Positions 1 to 8,030 of a DNA stretch of 64,000 nt are shown here, piece by piece. Each line of letters opens with the position of its first letter. The stretch's first letter is position 1. The stretch is from Herbidospora galbida (GTDB lineage: Bacteria > Actinomycetota > Actinomycetes > Streptosporangiales > Streptosporangiaceae): the NCBI RefSeq assembly GCF_005233835.1, contig NZ_SZQA01000001.1, positions 372,001 through 436,000 of the forward strand, read 5' to 3'. A program made the translations under genes and the position numbers. The notes beneath the pieces are model-generated. The model saw only the letters and a program-made list of their open reading frames with translations, was not told the origin of the DNA and did no database searches.

Positions 1-504
1 CAGGAGCCGCCGGCCCCCGCTGCGCGGATCACCGAAGAACCACGCGAAAGCGCCGTCGAGGAACACGTCGGGGTGGAGCTGACGCTCCCGGACGGGCGCC
101 GGGTGGCGATGCAGTACAAGAACGGCCGCGGGCTCTTCGAGCAGCACTACACACCGGAGACCGGGACGTGGTCGGATCCTCTCCTCATCTACGGCACGAA
201 GACCGACGCCTGCCAGAGCATCAAGCTCGGGGCCGAGAACGGCACGGTCACGGCGATCGCGAACTTCGGCCGCTACTGCTCGGACGGCGAGCCGCCCACC
301 GAGTCCGTCGCCGCGGTGGCCGTGGGTGACCTCGGCACGTGGGAGCACCACCTGACCAGGAAGTTCGACGGCTGGGCGCGGGCCACCGTCGCCGACGACG
401 GGCGGAAGGTCACGTTCGTCCGCAACGCCACCCATGTCCGGGTGAGGCTCGTCTGGACGGCGTCCGACGGCTTCTCCGACGCCGTGTTCACCTACTTGGA
501 GTGA
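1..504 (+). CDS. Hypothetical protein, 5' end outside the window
   Basis: The reading frame is open from the first base, so the gene probably starts left of the window; the first in-frame start visible is a GTG at 73. The visible 167 or so residues are rich in aromatic and charged residues and alternate short strands, with two cysteines (in TDACQS and RYCSDG) that could pair in an exported domain. No family is recognised. The stop lies five bases before the ATG of the next gene, so the two are probably cotranscribed, and both look like beta-sheet extracytoplasmic proteins. A sialidase-like or propeller fragment is possible but unsupported. Confidence 0.6.
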   Translation, partial: QEPPAPAARITEEPRESAVEEHVGVELTLPDGRRVAMQYKNGRGLFEQHYTPETGTWSDPLLIYGTKTDACQSIKLGAENGTVTAIANFGRYCSDGEPPTESVAAVAVGDLGTWEHHLTRKFDGWARATVADDGRKVTFVRNATHVRVRLVWTASDGFSDAVFTYLE

Positions 505-509
505 TCGCC

Positions 510-1529
510 ATGAGAACCCGGACGACGGCGCTGGCCGCCTGCCTGATCACCGTGGGCTGCGCCTCCCCGGCGACGAGCGCGCCCGTCGCGGTGGTCGCCG
601 AGACGTGGGTCCGCGTCCCCGGTTTACCCGACGACGAGCGCTGGGAGCGGGGGCTGTACGACGTGAGCGCCATCGGCCCCGACCTGGCGTGGGCGGTCGG
701 GTACACCGGCTGGGAGGACAACGTGGCGACGTCGCTGCGCGTCTGGAACGGGTCACGGTGGCAGTCGGTGCAGATGACGGGCATGAAGGGCGGCCTGGCG
801 AGCGTCGACTCCGACGGCCCGCGCAACGCCTGGATGCTCAGCGGCGGCTTCCACGCGTCGTTCGCCCACCAGTGGGACGGCCGGACCTGGCGGCGGCACC
901 AGCTCCCCACCTACGGGAGGGACGTCGCGGTCGACGGCCGCCGGGTGGCCGTGGTCACCGACGCCGACGTCCTGACCTGGAACGGCACCGCCTTCGTCCG
1001 GGAGACCAGGCTCGGCGACAAGCGGACCCGGCTCACCTCGGTGGACACCGAAGCCGGGCACACCTGGGTCGCCGGCTACCGCGACCCCGACCAGCCCGTC
1101 GTCTGGCACGGGCACCGGGGCAGGTACAAGACCACCCCCGCCCTGCCCAAGGGCCGCCTCAACCGGATCCTGCAGCTCGCCCCCGACGACGTCTGGGCGG
1201 TCGGCGGCGACGGCGAGAAACCCCTGCTGCTGCACTGGGACGGCCGGTCGTGGCAGCGGCCCGCCATCCCGCAGGTGCGGGGTGAGGTGAACAGCGTGAC
1301 CGCCTTCGGCCCCGACGACGTCTGGTTCGCGGGCCGCGACCTCAGCCGGCCGGGGCACATCACCGTCCTGCACTGGGACGGCCGGACCTGGACTCAGGAG
1401 ACGCCCCCGCAGGTCGGCACCGGCCTGCATGCGCAGATCGAGCGCATCCCCGGCACCTCCCGGCTGTGGCTGACGGTCAACGTCCTCAAGGGCGACTCCG
1501 AGAAGATCGCCACCTTCCGCCGGAAGTGA
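510..1529 (+). CDS. Putative exported beta-propeller lipoprotein
   Basis: The protein has 339 residues. The N-terminus has basic residues, a short hydrophobic stretch and a cysteine in LITVGC, an imperfect lipobox (Thr at -3), so lipid anchoring is plausible rather than certain. The mature part has at least four repeats ending in W-N/D-G-x-x-W (VWNGSRWQ, QWDGRTWR, HWDGRSWQ, HWDGRTWT) and repeated DDVW(A/F) motifs, which suggest a blade repeat as in Kelch-type or photosynthesis-stability-like propellers. The ATG at 510 puts the start just after the preceding stop; longer starts would overlap that gene. Substrate or partner is unknown. Confidence 0.7.
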   Translation: MRTRTTALAACLITVGCASPATSAPVAVVAETWVRVPGLPDDERWERGLYDVSAIGPDLAWAVGYTGWEDNVATSLRVWNGSRWQSVQMTGMKGGLASVDSDGPRNAWMLSGGFHASFAHQWDGRTWRRHQLPTYGRDVAVDGRRVAVVTDADVLTWNGTAFVRETRLGDKRTRLTSVDTEAGHTWVAGYRDPDQPVVWHGHRGRYKTTPALPKGRLNRILQLAPDDVWAVGGDGEKPLLLHWDGRSWQRPAIPQVRGEVNSVTAFGPDDVWFAGRDLSRPGHITVLHWDGRTWTQETPPQVGTGLHAQIERIPGTSRLWLTVNVLKGDSEKIATFRRK

Positions 1530-1530
1530 C

Positions 1531-2331
1531 CTAGCGCTTGAGGTCCTTCTCGTCGATCACCTGGTCGGCTCGGGGCGCCGCGACCGAGACCCTGGCGCCC
1601 CAGTTGTAGAGACGGGTGTCGGAGACGTGGTCGACGATGCTGCCGCCGGGGACGGGCATCCGCATCGTGGCGTGCAGGCGGGTGACCAGGCCCTCCTTGT
1701 TGAGGGTGAACGCATAGGTGATCTTGGAGATCTGCCCGCTCTCGCTCTTGCCGCCGGGGCCGTACTGCTTGCGGAACACCGGGGAGAGCGCGGCCATCTT
1801 CGCGCTCGTGGTGGACCCCTTCACCACGCCCCCGCGGACCGAATCGGCCCTCGCGATCAGGGCCTTGACCGTGTCCGGCTCGAACACGCTGATGATGATC
1901 CCGTCGGGGACCGGGGGGATCGGCCGCTTCCGGACCCACGACTTGCCCTCGGGCAGCTCCCCGGCCCAGCGTCCCTGCATGTACGCCGCCTTCGGCAGCG
2001 AGATCACCCTGCCGGGGGCCTCAAGGAGCTTCCGCATCTCGCGCTCGTCCTTCTTCGAGTCGTCGAAGAAGCCCTTGTCGTAGCGCATCTTCTTGGTGAG
2101 ATCGGACGCGAGCGCCCCCTTCGGACCGAACTGGATCACGCCGATCTCCTGGGTGACGCTCCCGTTCCCGCCCTTCACCTTCACCTGCTGCACCGTCTTG
2201 AACTTGACGCCCTGCCCGGCGACGAACCGCGCCTTCAGCGCCTTGATCGGATCGACCTTGGCCGCCGCCGGCGCCGCGGGCACCACCAGGGCGCTCACCA
2301 GCAACACTGTCCCCGCCATCACTCGCTTCAT
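1531..2331 (-). CDS. Exported hypothetical protein
   Basis: The 266-residue protein begins with a signal peptide (MKRVMAG, hydrophobic core, then PAAPAAA as a likely signal peptidase I site). The remainder has alternating polar strands and the pattern of actinobacterial exported proteins of the LppX/LprG or DUF2092 sort, but I cannot assign a family. A GTG at 2346 in frame would add five residues; the ATG at 2331 places the signal peptide normally. It ends one base from the lipoprotein gene on the other strand (stops at 1529 and 1531), and is divergent from the XRE regulator with about 100 bases between the starts. Confidence 0.65.
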   Translation of the reverse strand: MKRVMAGTVLLVSALVVPAAPAAAKVDPIKALKARFVAGQGVKFKTVQQVKVKGGNGSVTQEIGVIQFGPKGALASDLTKKMRYDKGFFDDSKKDEREMRKLLEAPGRVISLPKAAYMQGRWAGELPEGKSWVRKRPIPPVPDGIIISVFEPDTVKALIARADSVRGGVVKGSTTSAKMAALSPVFRKQYGPGGKSESGQISKITYAFTLNKEGLVTRLHATMRMPVPGGSIVDHVSDTRLYNWGARVSVAAPRADQVIDEKDLKR

Positions 2332-2387
2332 GCGCGAAAGTCTCACAAGGCCAGGTCACGGCATGATCACATACATCGCCCACCGAT

Positions 2388-2404
2388 GTTCGATACCATC
2401 GAAC
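2388..2404. promoter_or_regulatory. Palindromic operator candidate upstream of XRE regulator
   Basis: The bases read GTTCGAT, ACC, ATCGAAC: a perfect 7-bp inverted repeat with a 3-base centre. It lies 30 bases upstream of the GTG at 2434 and in the gap shared with the divergent exported-protein gene. This is the geometry of an autoregulatory operator for an XRE dimer, and it favours the GTG start over an ATG at 2386 that would place the palindrome inside the gene. The role is inferred. Confidence 0.5.
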
Positions 2405-2433
2405 AAATCCGGCGTGAGTCATGGGGAGATCAG

Positions 2434-3048
2434 GTGGCCAGGAGTGACCGGCGTGCCGACGACGGCGACAGTCAGCAGGTGCTGGTCGGCGCCCGGGTGC
2501 GGCAGTTCCGCACCGAGCGGGGGCTGACCCTGCGCGGGCTGTCGGCCCAGTCCGGGCTGTCGATCGGGTTCCTCTCCCAGGTCGAGCGGGGTGTCTCCTC
2601 CATCGGGCTGACGGCGCTCAACAGCCTCGCCAAGGCGCTCGACCGGCCGGTGCCGGAGTTCTTCAGCGCCGACGAGCCGGAGCCCCGGTCCGAGCCGGCC
2701 GCCGCGCCGCCGCACTTCACGCTGACCCGCCGCGACGACGGCGCGACCCAGTACGTCTCGGGCCAGACCACCTACCGCATGCTCTCCGACCGGGGCCCCG
2801 ACCTGGTGCTGGAGCCGATGCTGGTGCACATCGCGCCCGGCGGCCGGCGCGAGGAGTCCTACGGTCACCGGGGCGAGGAGTTCGCCTACGTCGTGCACGG
2901 CGAGCTGCTCTACGAGGTCGACGGGGTCGAACACCGGCTGCTGCCGGGTGACAGCGTGCACCTGCGGTCGAGCGTGCCGCACCGGCTCTACAACGACACC
3001 GACGAAGTGACCACGGTGGTGTCCGTGGTCACCCCCCGGCTGTTCTGA
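2434..3048 (+). CDS. XRE-family regulator with C-terminal cupin
   Basis: The 204-residue protein has an N-terminal XRE helix-turn-helix (residues about 20-75; LRGLSAQSGLSIGFLSQVER is the typical HTH with recognition helix) and a C-terminal cupin_2 domain (about 115-200; conserved PGG, E, PGDSVH and PHR motifs). This architecture usually senses a small acid, amine or amino-acid derivative and represses nearby catabolic or transport genes. GTG at 2434 is preceded by GGGGAG; an ATG at 2386 is in frame but covers a palindrome. It converges with the Hyu/ABC operon, ending 18 bases from that operon's last stop, so the operon is its likely target. Confidence 0.85.
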   Translation: MARSDRRADDGDSQQVLVGARVRQFRTERGLTLRGLSAQSGLSIGFLSQVERGVSSIGLTALNSLAKALDRPVPEFFSADEPEPRSEPAAAPPHFTLTRRDDGATQYVSGQTTYRMLSDRGPDLVLEPMLVHIAPGGRREESYGHRGEEFAYVVHGELLYEVDGVEHRLLPGDSVHLRSSVPHRLYNDTDEVTTVVSVVTPRLF

Positions 3049-3066
3049 CGAGGGCTCTGTTCACTC

Positions 3067-3483
3067 TCACGTAACATCGCGGACGAGTTCCGCGTGATGG
3101 TGCACGATGGCCCAGCCCGTGGCCGACCGGCGCAGCACGTCGGTGACCCGGGTGTGCTCCGGCGGGCCGCCCGGCGCGACCGCGACCAGCACGTAACGGG
3201 CCACGGCGGTGTCGCCCCAGACGTCCACGCGCATCTCCCTGGCGCTCAGCGAGTCGAGCGACGGCCGCGCCCCGGCGGCGTCCCGCTGGGCGCGGTAGGC
3301 GTCGAGTTCGGCGCGGGTGCGCAGCGGGCCGGGCAGGTGGGTCTCCCAGGTGGTCACCTCGGGGTGGAGGTGGCTGTCGAACCGGGCGCGGTCGCCCGCC
3401 AGGAAGGCGTCGTACATGTCGTCGATGGCGGCGGCGACATCGGCGGCGGTGGTGCCGCGCGTGGTGACGTCGAAGCCGGTCAC
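3067..3483 (-). CDS. NTF2-like (SnoaL/DUF4440-type) protein
   Basis: A 138-residue single-domain protein. The pattern of an N-terminal helix (AADVAAAIDDMYDAFLAGD) followed by strands and a C-terminal WAIVHHHAEL strand is characteristic of the SnoaL/DUF4440 cone fold. Members are small enzymes (isomerases, cyclases, hydrolases) or ligand-binding partners. The GTG start overlaps the stop of the amidohydrolase in a GTGA, so it is translationally coupled as the last gene of the ABC-Hyu operon. That position suggests a part in degrading the imported substrate, but no reaction can be assigned. Confidence 0.75.
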   Translation of the reverse strand: MTGFDVTTRGTTAADVAAAIDDMYDAFLAGDRARFDSHLHPEVTTWETHLPGPLRTRAELDAYRAQRDAAGARPSLDSLSAREMRVDVWGDTAVARYVLVAVAPGGPPEHTRVTDVLRRSATGWAIVHHHAELVRDVT

Positions 3484-4718
3484 AGGGCGGCCCGGCCGTT
3501 CTGGTCGTCGCGGACGATCCGGCCGCCGGACATCACCCAGCGCACGCCCCGGAAGGCCGACGTCGACTCCAGCGGGTCGGCGTCCATGGCGATGAGGTCG
3601 GCGTACTTGCCGGGCTCGACGGTGCCGAGGTCGGCCTCCGCGCCGAGCCAGCGGATCGGGCCGAGGGTGCCGGCGTAGAGGGCGCGGGCGGGGCCGAGGC
3701 CGGCGTCCGACATGTGCTCCAGTTCGCGGACCGTGGCGTTGGTGCCCTCGAAGTCCCAGAACGGGGGCATGTCGCTGCCGAGCAGCACCTCCACGCCCGC
3801 CGCCAGGGCCAGGGCGTAGCTCTCCAGGTGGCGGGGGCCCGCGCCGAGCGAGCGCCGCTGCATCCACTCGGGTACGCCGAGCTCGTCGAAGAACGCCTTG
3901 CAGCGGGTGACCAGCAGGGTCGGCACGAGGGCGGTGCCCCGGGCGGCCATCGCGGCGACCACCTCGGGGGTCAGCTGGTAGCCGTGCTCGACGCAGTCGA
4001 GGCCGAGTTCGACGGCCTCGGCGATGACCGGGGCGGGGCCCGCGTGGGCGGTGACCTTGCGGCCCCAGGCGTGCGCGGTCTCGATGACGGCGGTCAGCTC
4101 GTCGGTGAAGAGCTGGCGGGTGTCGATGTCCTCGTGCTCGCCGGCGATGCCGCCGGAGATCATCACCTTGATCAGGTCGGCCCCGGCCTTGACCTGGCTG
4201 CGCACCCCCTGGCGGAAGCCGTCGGCGCCGTCGCACTCCAGGGTGTCGGTGCCCTCGTGGCCGTGGCCGCCGGTGGAGACCAGCGCGCGGCCCGCCGTGA
4301 AGATGCGCGGCCCGGCCGCGCGGCCGGCGGTGACGGCGCGGCGCAGCGCGAAGTCGGCGTGGTCCTTCTCGGCGACGCAGCGGACCGTGGTCACCCCGCA
4401 GAGCAGGGTGCGCCGGGCTCCGTCGGCCATGTAGAAGGCCAGGTCGTGCGGGCTCAGCCCCTTGACCGCGTCGCCGCCCTGACCGGGCAGCGACAGGGAC
4501 AGGTGGGTGTGCATGTTGGCCAGGCCGGGCGTCACGAACGCGCCGCCCAGGTCGACCCGCCGATGGTCTCGCCCGGCCTCGGCCAGGACGTCGTCGGCGG
4601 GGCCGACGGCGGCGATGCGGTCGCCGCGGACCCACACCGCCGCGTCGCGCAGTGGGGCGACGCCGTCAAGGACGCGGGCGTCGACCACCGTGCAGCCGGT
4701 CAGCACGGTCGAGTTCAT
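3480..4718 (-). CDS. Amidohydrolase of the prolidase/imidazolonepropionase-like group
   Basis: The 412-residue protein is a full-length metal-dependent amidohydrolase with the TIM-barrel ligand set: H70 and H72 (NMHTHLS), a lysine likely carboxylated at K184 (LIKVMISGG), H225 (VTAHAG), H245 (VEHGYQL) and D316 (LLGSDMPPF). The N- and C-terminal beta-sandwich segments are intact (VEPGKYADLIAMDADPL). The nearest family by pattern is the Xaa-Pro dipeptidase or cyclic-imide group that cleaves small amides. It overlaps hyuB upstream and the NTF2-like gene downstream by four bases each. In context it may open or hydrolyse the product of the HyuAB enzyme or the imported peptide; the substrate is inferred only. 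Confidence 0.85.
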   Translation of the reverse strand: MNSTVLTGCTVVDARVLDGVAPLRDAAVWVRGDRIAAVGPADDVLAEAGRDHRRVDLGGAFVTPGLANMHTHLSLSLPGQGGDAVKGLSPHDLAFYMADGARRTLLCGVTTVRCVAEKDHADFALRRAVTAGRAAGPRIFTAGRALVSTGGHGHEGTDTLECDGADGFRQGVRSQVKAGADLIKVMISGGIAGEHEDIDTRQLFTDELTAVIETAHAWGRKVTAHAGPAPVIAEAVELGLDCVEHGYQLTPEVVAAMAARGTALVPTLLVTRCKAFFDELGVPEWMQRRSLGAGPRHLESYALALAAGVEVLLGSDMPPFWDFEGTNATVRELEHMSDAGLGPARALYAGTLGPIRWLGAEADLGTVEPGKYADLIAMDADPLESTSAFRGVRWVMSGGRIVRDDQNGRAAL

Positions 4719-6370
4719 GAAGGGTTCTTCCTTTCATACAGGTCATGGGCCGCCTCGGCGGAGACGTAGCCTTCGGCGAGGTCGTCTTGGACGGCCGCGG
4801 GGTCGCGGTCGCGGGGGTCGCCGTGGCCGCCGCCCCCGGCCGTGAGGACGGTGACGCGGTCGCCGGGCGACACGGCGGTGCGGCGGGTGCTGACGCGGTG
4901 TTCGCGGTCGGTGCCGGGGAAGACGATCACCTGGTTGGGTTCGGGCTCGTGCCCGCCGTCGAGGGCCCAGGGGCGGGAGCGGGTCTTCTTGATCACCGAC
5001 AGGAACTCGCCCTCGGTGACGAACCGGATGTCCCGGCGCAGGCCGGGGCCGCCGCGGAAGCGGCCCGCTCCCCCGGAGTCGGTGCGGATCTCCAGGCGCT
5101 CGAAGAACATCCCGGTCCTGGCCTCCAGGACCTCGATCGGCGTCATCCGCGCCTGGGTCTGGGCCAGGTGGTTGGCCGGGCCGATGCCGTCGTGGTGCGG
5201 CGTGCCGCCCCACCCGACCGGCTCGTTGTTGCTGACCGCGAACAGCTTGCCGGTGTCGGGGTGGACGCCGACCATCATGAAACCCGGCACGTCGCCCCCG
5301 GAGGAGGCGGGCAGCCGGTCGGGCATGCCCTGCGCGAGGGCCTTGTAGATGAGTTCGAGCGCCACCGTGCCGGTCCACTGGGTGAAGGTCGCCGCCGGGT
5401 AGACCGCGTGGAAGATCGTGCCGGGTTCGGCCCGGACGGTCAGGGCGGTGAAGTGACCGGCGTTGGCGGCCTCGCCGGGCGTCGTGATCGCCTTGAACGC
5501 GACCCGCGCGGTGGCGATGGTGGCCCCGAGGGGCAGGTTCACCGGGCCGGCCACGGCGGGCGAGGAACCGGCGAAGTCGACGACGCAGGTCCCGTCGGCG
5601 ATGGTGACGGTGACCCGCATCTTCACGGGGTCGCCGGTGACGCCGTCGTCGTCGAGCCAGTCCTCGGCGGTCCACGAACCCTGCGGCAGCGCGGCCAGGG
5701 CGTCGGCGGTGGACGCCTCGGCCACCTCGATCACGGTGTCGATCACCTCGGCGACGGTGTCGCGGCCATACCGGACGCTCAGGTCGACCAGGCGGCGCTC
5801 ACCCATGCGCAGGGCGGCGATCTGGGCGTGCAGGTCGCCGAGCACCTCGTTCGGCATGCGCGAGTTGAACCGGATCAGCTCGTGGATCTCATGCACCGGT
5901 TCGCCCCGGGAGACGACCTTCGTCCCGGGGAAGATCAGCCCTTCCTGGTGCATGTCGATCGAATCGAGGACGTAGCCGGGGTCTTTGGCGCCCAGGTCCA
6001 TCCAGTGCGCCCGCACGCAGACGAAGCCGATCAGCTCGTCGTCGAAGACGGGGGCGAACAGGGTCGCGTCGTAGGAGTGGGCGGCGTTCCAGTACGGATA
6101 GTTCATCAGCACCACGTCGCCGGGATGCAGGTTCCCGACGCCGACGTACTCCACGCCCTTGCGGACGGAGTAGTCGTTGGCGCCCAGGAACCGGCTCAGG
6201 CCGGTCGACTCGGCGACCAGGCGCAGCCGGGGGTCGTAGATCGAGATGCCGAAGTCGTGCACCTCGTAGATGACGGGGTTGAAGGAGGTGCGGACCAGCG
6301 TGGCCCGCATCTCCTCGGCCACCGAGACCAGGTGGCTGCGGACGACCTCGACGGTGGTGCCGTCAGTCAT
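4715..6370 (-). CDS. hyuB: Hydantoinase B/oxoprolinase subunit (second copy in operon)
   Basis: The 551-residue protein is a HyuB-family subunit. It shows the family core from the N-terminal AEEMRATLVRTSFNP through HPGDVVLMNYPYW, GLIFPGTKVV, the GTP-independent C-terminal SGGAGRFRGG and the final TAGGGGHGDP. HyuB works with HyuA in ATP-dependent opening of cyclic amides (5-oxoproline, N-methylhydantoin) or related carboxylations. It is closely related to the next gene upstream: the first 190 and last 160 residues are nearly identical while the middle (about 190-310) differs. Start overlaps the upstream stop by eight bases. Cytoplasmic enzyme. Confidence 0.9.
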   Translation of the reverse strand: MTDGTTVEVVRSHLVSVAEEMRATLVRTSFNPVIYEVHDFGISIYDPRLRLVAESTGLSRFLGANDYSVRKGVEYVGVGNLHPGDVVLMNYPYWNAAHSYDATLFAPVFDDELIGFVCVRAHWMDLGAKDPGYVLDSIDMHQEGLIFPGTKVVSRGEPVHEIHELIRFNSRMPNEVLGDLHAQIAALRMGERRLVDLSVRYGRDTVAEVIDTVIEVAEASTADALAALPQGSWTAEDWLDDDGVTGDPVKMRVTVTIADGTCVVDFAGSSPAVAGPVNLPLGATIATARVAFKAITTPGEAANAGHFTALTVRAEPGTIFHAVYPAATFTQWTGTVALELIYKALAQGMPDRLPASSGGDVPGFMMVGVHPDTGKLFAVSNNEPVGWGGTPHHDGIGPANHLAQTQARMTPIEVLEARTGMFFERLEIRTDSGGAGRFRGGPGLRRDIRFVTEGEFLSVIKKTRSRPWALDGGHEPEPNQVIVFPGTDREHRVSTRRTAVSPGDRVTVLTAGGGGHGDPRDRDPAAVQDDLAEGYVSAEAAHDLYERKNPS

Positions 6371-8030
6371 CGACGTCCACTCCGTAGAGGTCGCGGGCCG
6401 CCTGCGGGGAGACGTAGCCTTCGGCGACGTCGTCGCGGACGGCCGCCGGGTCGCGGTCGCGGGGGTCGCCGTGGCCGCCGCCGCCCGCGGTGAGCAGGGT
6501 GGCGCGGTCGCCCGGCGACACGGGGGTGCGGCGGGTGCTGACCCGCTCCTCGCGGTCGGTGCCGGGGAACACGATGACTTGGTTGGGTTCGGGCTCGCAG
6601 CCGCCGTCGAGGGCCCAGGGGCGGGTGCGGGTCTTCTTGATGACCGACAGGAACTCGCCCTCGGTGACGAAGCGGATGTCGCGGCGCAGGCCCGCGCCGC
6701 CCCGGTGCCTTCCCGCCCCGCCCGAGTCGGTGCGGATCTCGACCCGCTCGAAGAACATCCCGGTCTTGGCCTCCAGGACCTCGATCGGGGTGGTGCGGCC
6801 GGTGCTGCCGGAGACGTGCGTGGCGGCGTGCATGCCGTCGTGGTCGGGGGTCGCGCCCCAGCCGACCGGGTCGTTGTTGCTGACCGCGAACAGCTTCCCG
6901 GTGTCGGGGTGGACGCCGACCATCATGAAGCCCGGCACGTCACCCCCGGAGGAGGCCGCCAGCCGGTCGGGCATGCCCTGGGCCAGGGCCTTGAGGATCA
7001 GCTCCACCGCGACGATGCCGGTCCACAGGGTGAAGGTCGGCTGCGGGTAGACGGCGTGGAACAGCGTCCCCGGCTCGGCCTTCACCACCAGCGGCGCGAC
7101 GGTGCCCTCGTTGGAGGGCTGGTCGGCCGAGGTGAGCGACTTGAGCACGACCTTGCAGATCGCCTCGGTCGCGCCGTAGGGCATGTTGATCGGGCCGGCC
7201 GTCGCCGGGGCGGAACCGGCGAAGTCGACGGTGAACCCGCCGTCGTCGATGGTGACGGTGACCTGCATCTTCACCGGGTCGTCGGTGATGCCGTCGTCGT
7301 CGACCCAGTCGACCGCCGTCCACGAGCCCTGCGGCAGGGCGGCCAGCGCGGCGCGGGTGCGCGCCTCGCCGTCGGCGATGATCCGCTCGACGGCTGCCTC
7401 GACGGTGGGGCGGCCGAACTTGGCGAGGATCTCCAGGAAGCGGCGCTCACCGGTGCGCAGGGCGGCGATCTGGGCGTGCAGATCGCCGAGCACCTCGTTC
7501 GGCATGCGCGAGTTGAACCGGATCAGCTCGTGGATCTCCCGCACCGGCTCGCCCCGGGAGACGACCTTCGTCCCGGGGAAGATCAGGCCTTCCTGGTGCA
7601 TGTCGGTCGAGTCGAGCACGTAGCCCGGGTCTTTCGCGCCCAGGTCCATCCAGTGGGCCCGCACACACAGGAAGCCGACCAGGTCGGCGCCCTCGAAGAC
7701 CGGCGCGAACAGGGTCGCGTCGTAGGCGTGGGCGGAGTTCCAGTACGGATAGTTCATCAGCACCACGTCGCCCGGGTGCAGGTTCTCCCTGCCGACGTAC
7801 TCCACGCCCCTGCGGAGGGCGAAGTCGTTGGCGCCGAGGAAGAAGGTGAGGCCGGTGGCCTCGGCGATCAGGCGCAGGTCGGCGTCGTACATCGACATGC
7901 CGAAGTCGTGCACCTCGTAGATGACGGGGTTGAAGGAGGTGCGCACCAGGGTGGCGCGCATCTCCTCGGCCGCCGACAGCAGGTAGCTGCGCACGACCTC
8001 CACGGTCGCGCCGTCGAGCGGGGTCATCAC
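6363..8030 (-). CDS. hyuB: Hydantoinase B/oxoprolinase subunit (first copy in operon)
   Basis: The 555-residue HyuB paralogue lies directly after hyuA. It has the same signatures as its neighbour (RATLVRTSFNP, DVVLMNYPYW, SGGDVPGFMMVG, GGAGRHRGG, TAGGGGHGDP) and normal length. Two consecutive HyuB genes beside one HyuA are unusual; the usual arrangement is one A to one B. The ATG pair at 8030/8027 overlaps the hyuA stop. The copies may form two alternative HyuAB enzymes or one A-B-B' complex; this cannot be decided from sequence. Confidence 0.9.
   Translation of the reverse strand: MMTPLDGATVEVVRSYLLSAAEEMRATLVRTSFNPVIYEVHDFGMSMYDADLRLIAEATGLTFFLGANDFALRRGVEYVGRENLHPGDVVLMNYPYWNSAHAYDATLFAPVFEGADLVGFLCVRAHWMDLGAKDPGYVLDSTDMHQEGLIFPGTKVVSRGEPVREIHELIRFNSRMPNEVLGDLHAQIAALRTGERRFLEILAKFGRPTVEAAVERIIADGEARTRAALAALPQGSWTAVDWVDDDGITDDPVKMQVTVTIDDGGFTVDFAGSAPATAGPINMPYGATEAICKVVLKSLTSADQPSNEGTVAPLVVKAEPGTLFHAVYPQPTFTLWTGIVAVELILKALAQGMPDRLAASSGGDVPGFMMVGVHPDTGKLFAVSNNDPVGWGATPDHDGMHAATHVSGSTGRTTPIEVLEAKTGMFFERVEIRTDSGGAGRHRGGAGLRRDIRFVTEGEFLSVIKKTRTRPWALDGGCEPEPNQVIVFPGTDREERVSTRRTPVSPGDRATLLTAGGGGHGDPRDRDPAAVRDDVAEGYVSPQAARDLYGVDVDD

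Noticed and set aside
2386-2433. Upstream ATG as start of the first XRE-cupin gene
   Set aside because: It would put a perfect palindrome in coding sequence and has no ribosome site; GTG 2434 follows GGGGAG.
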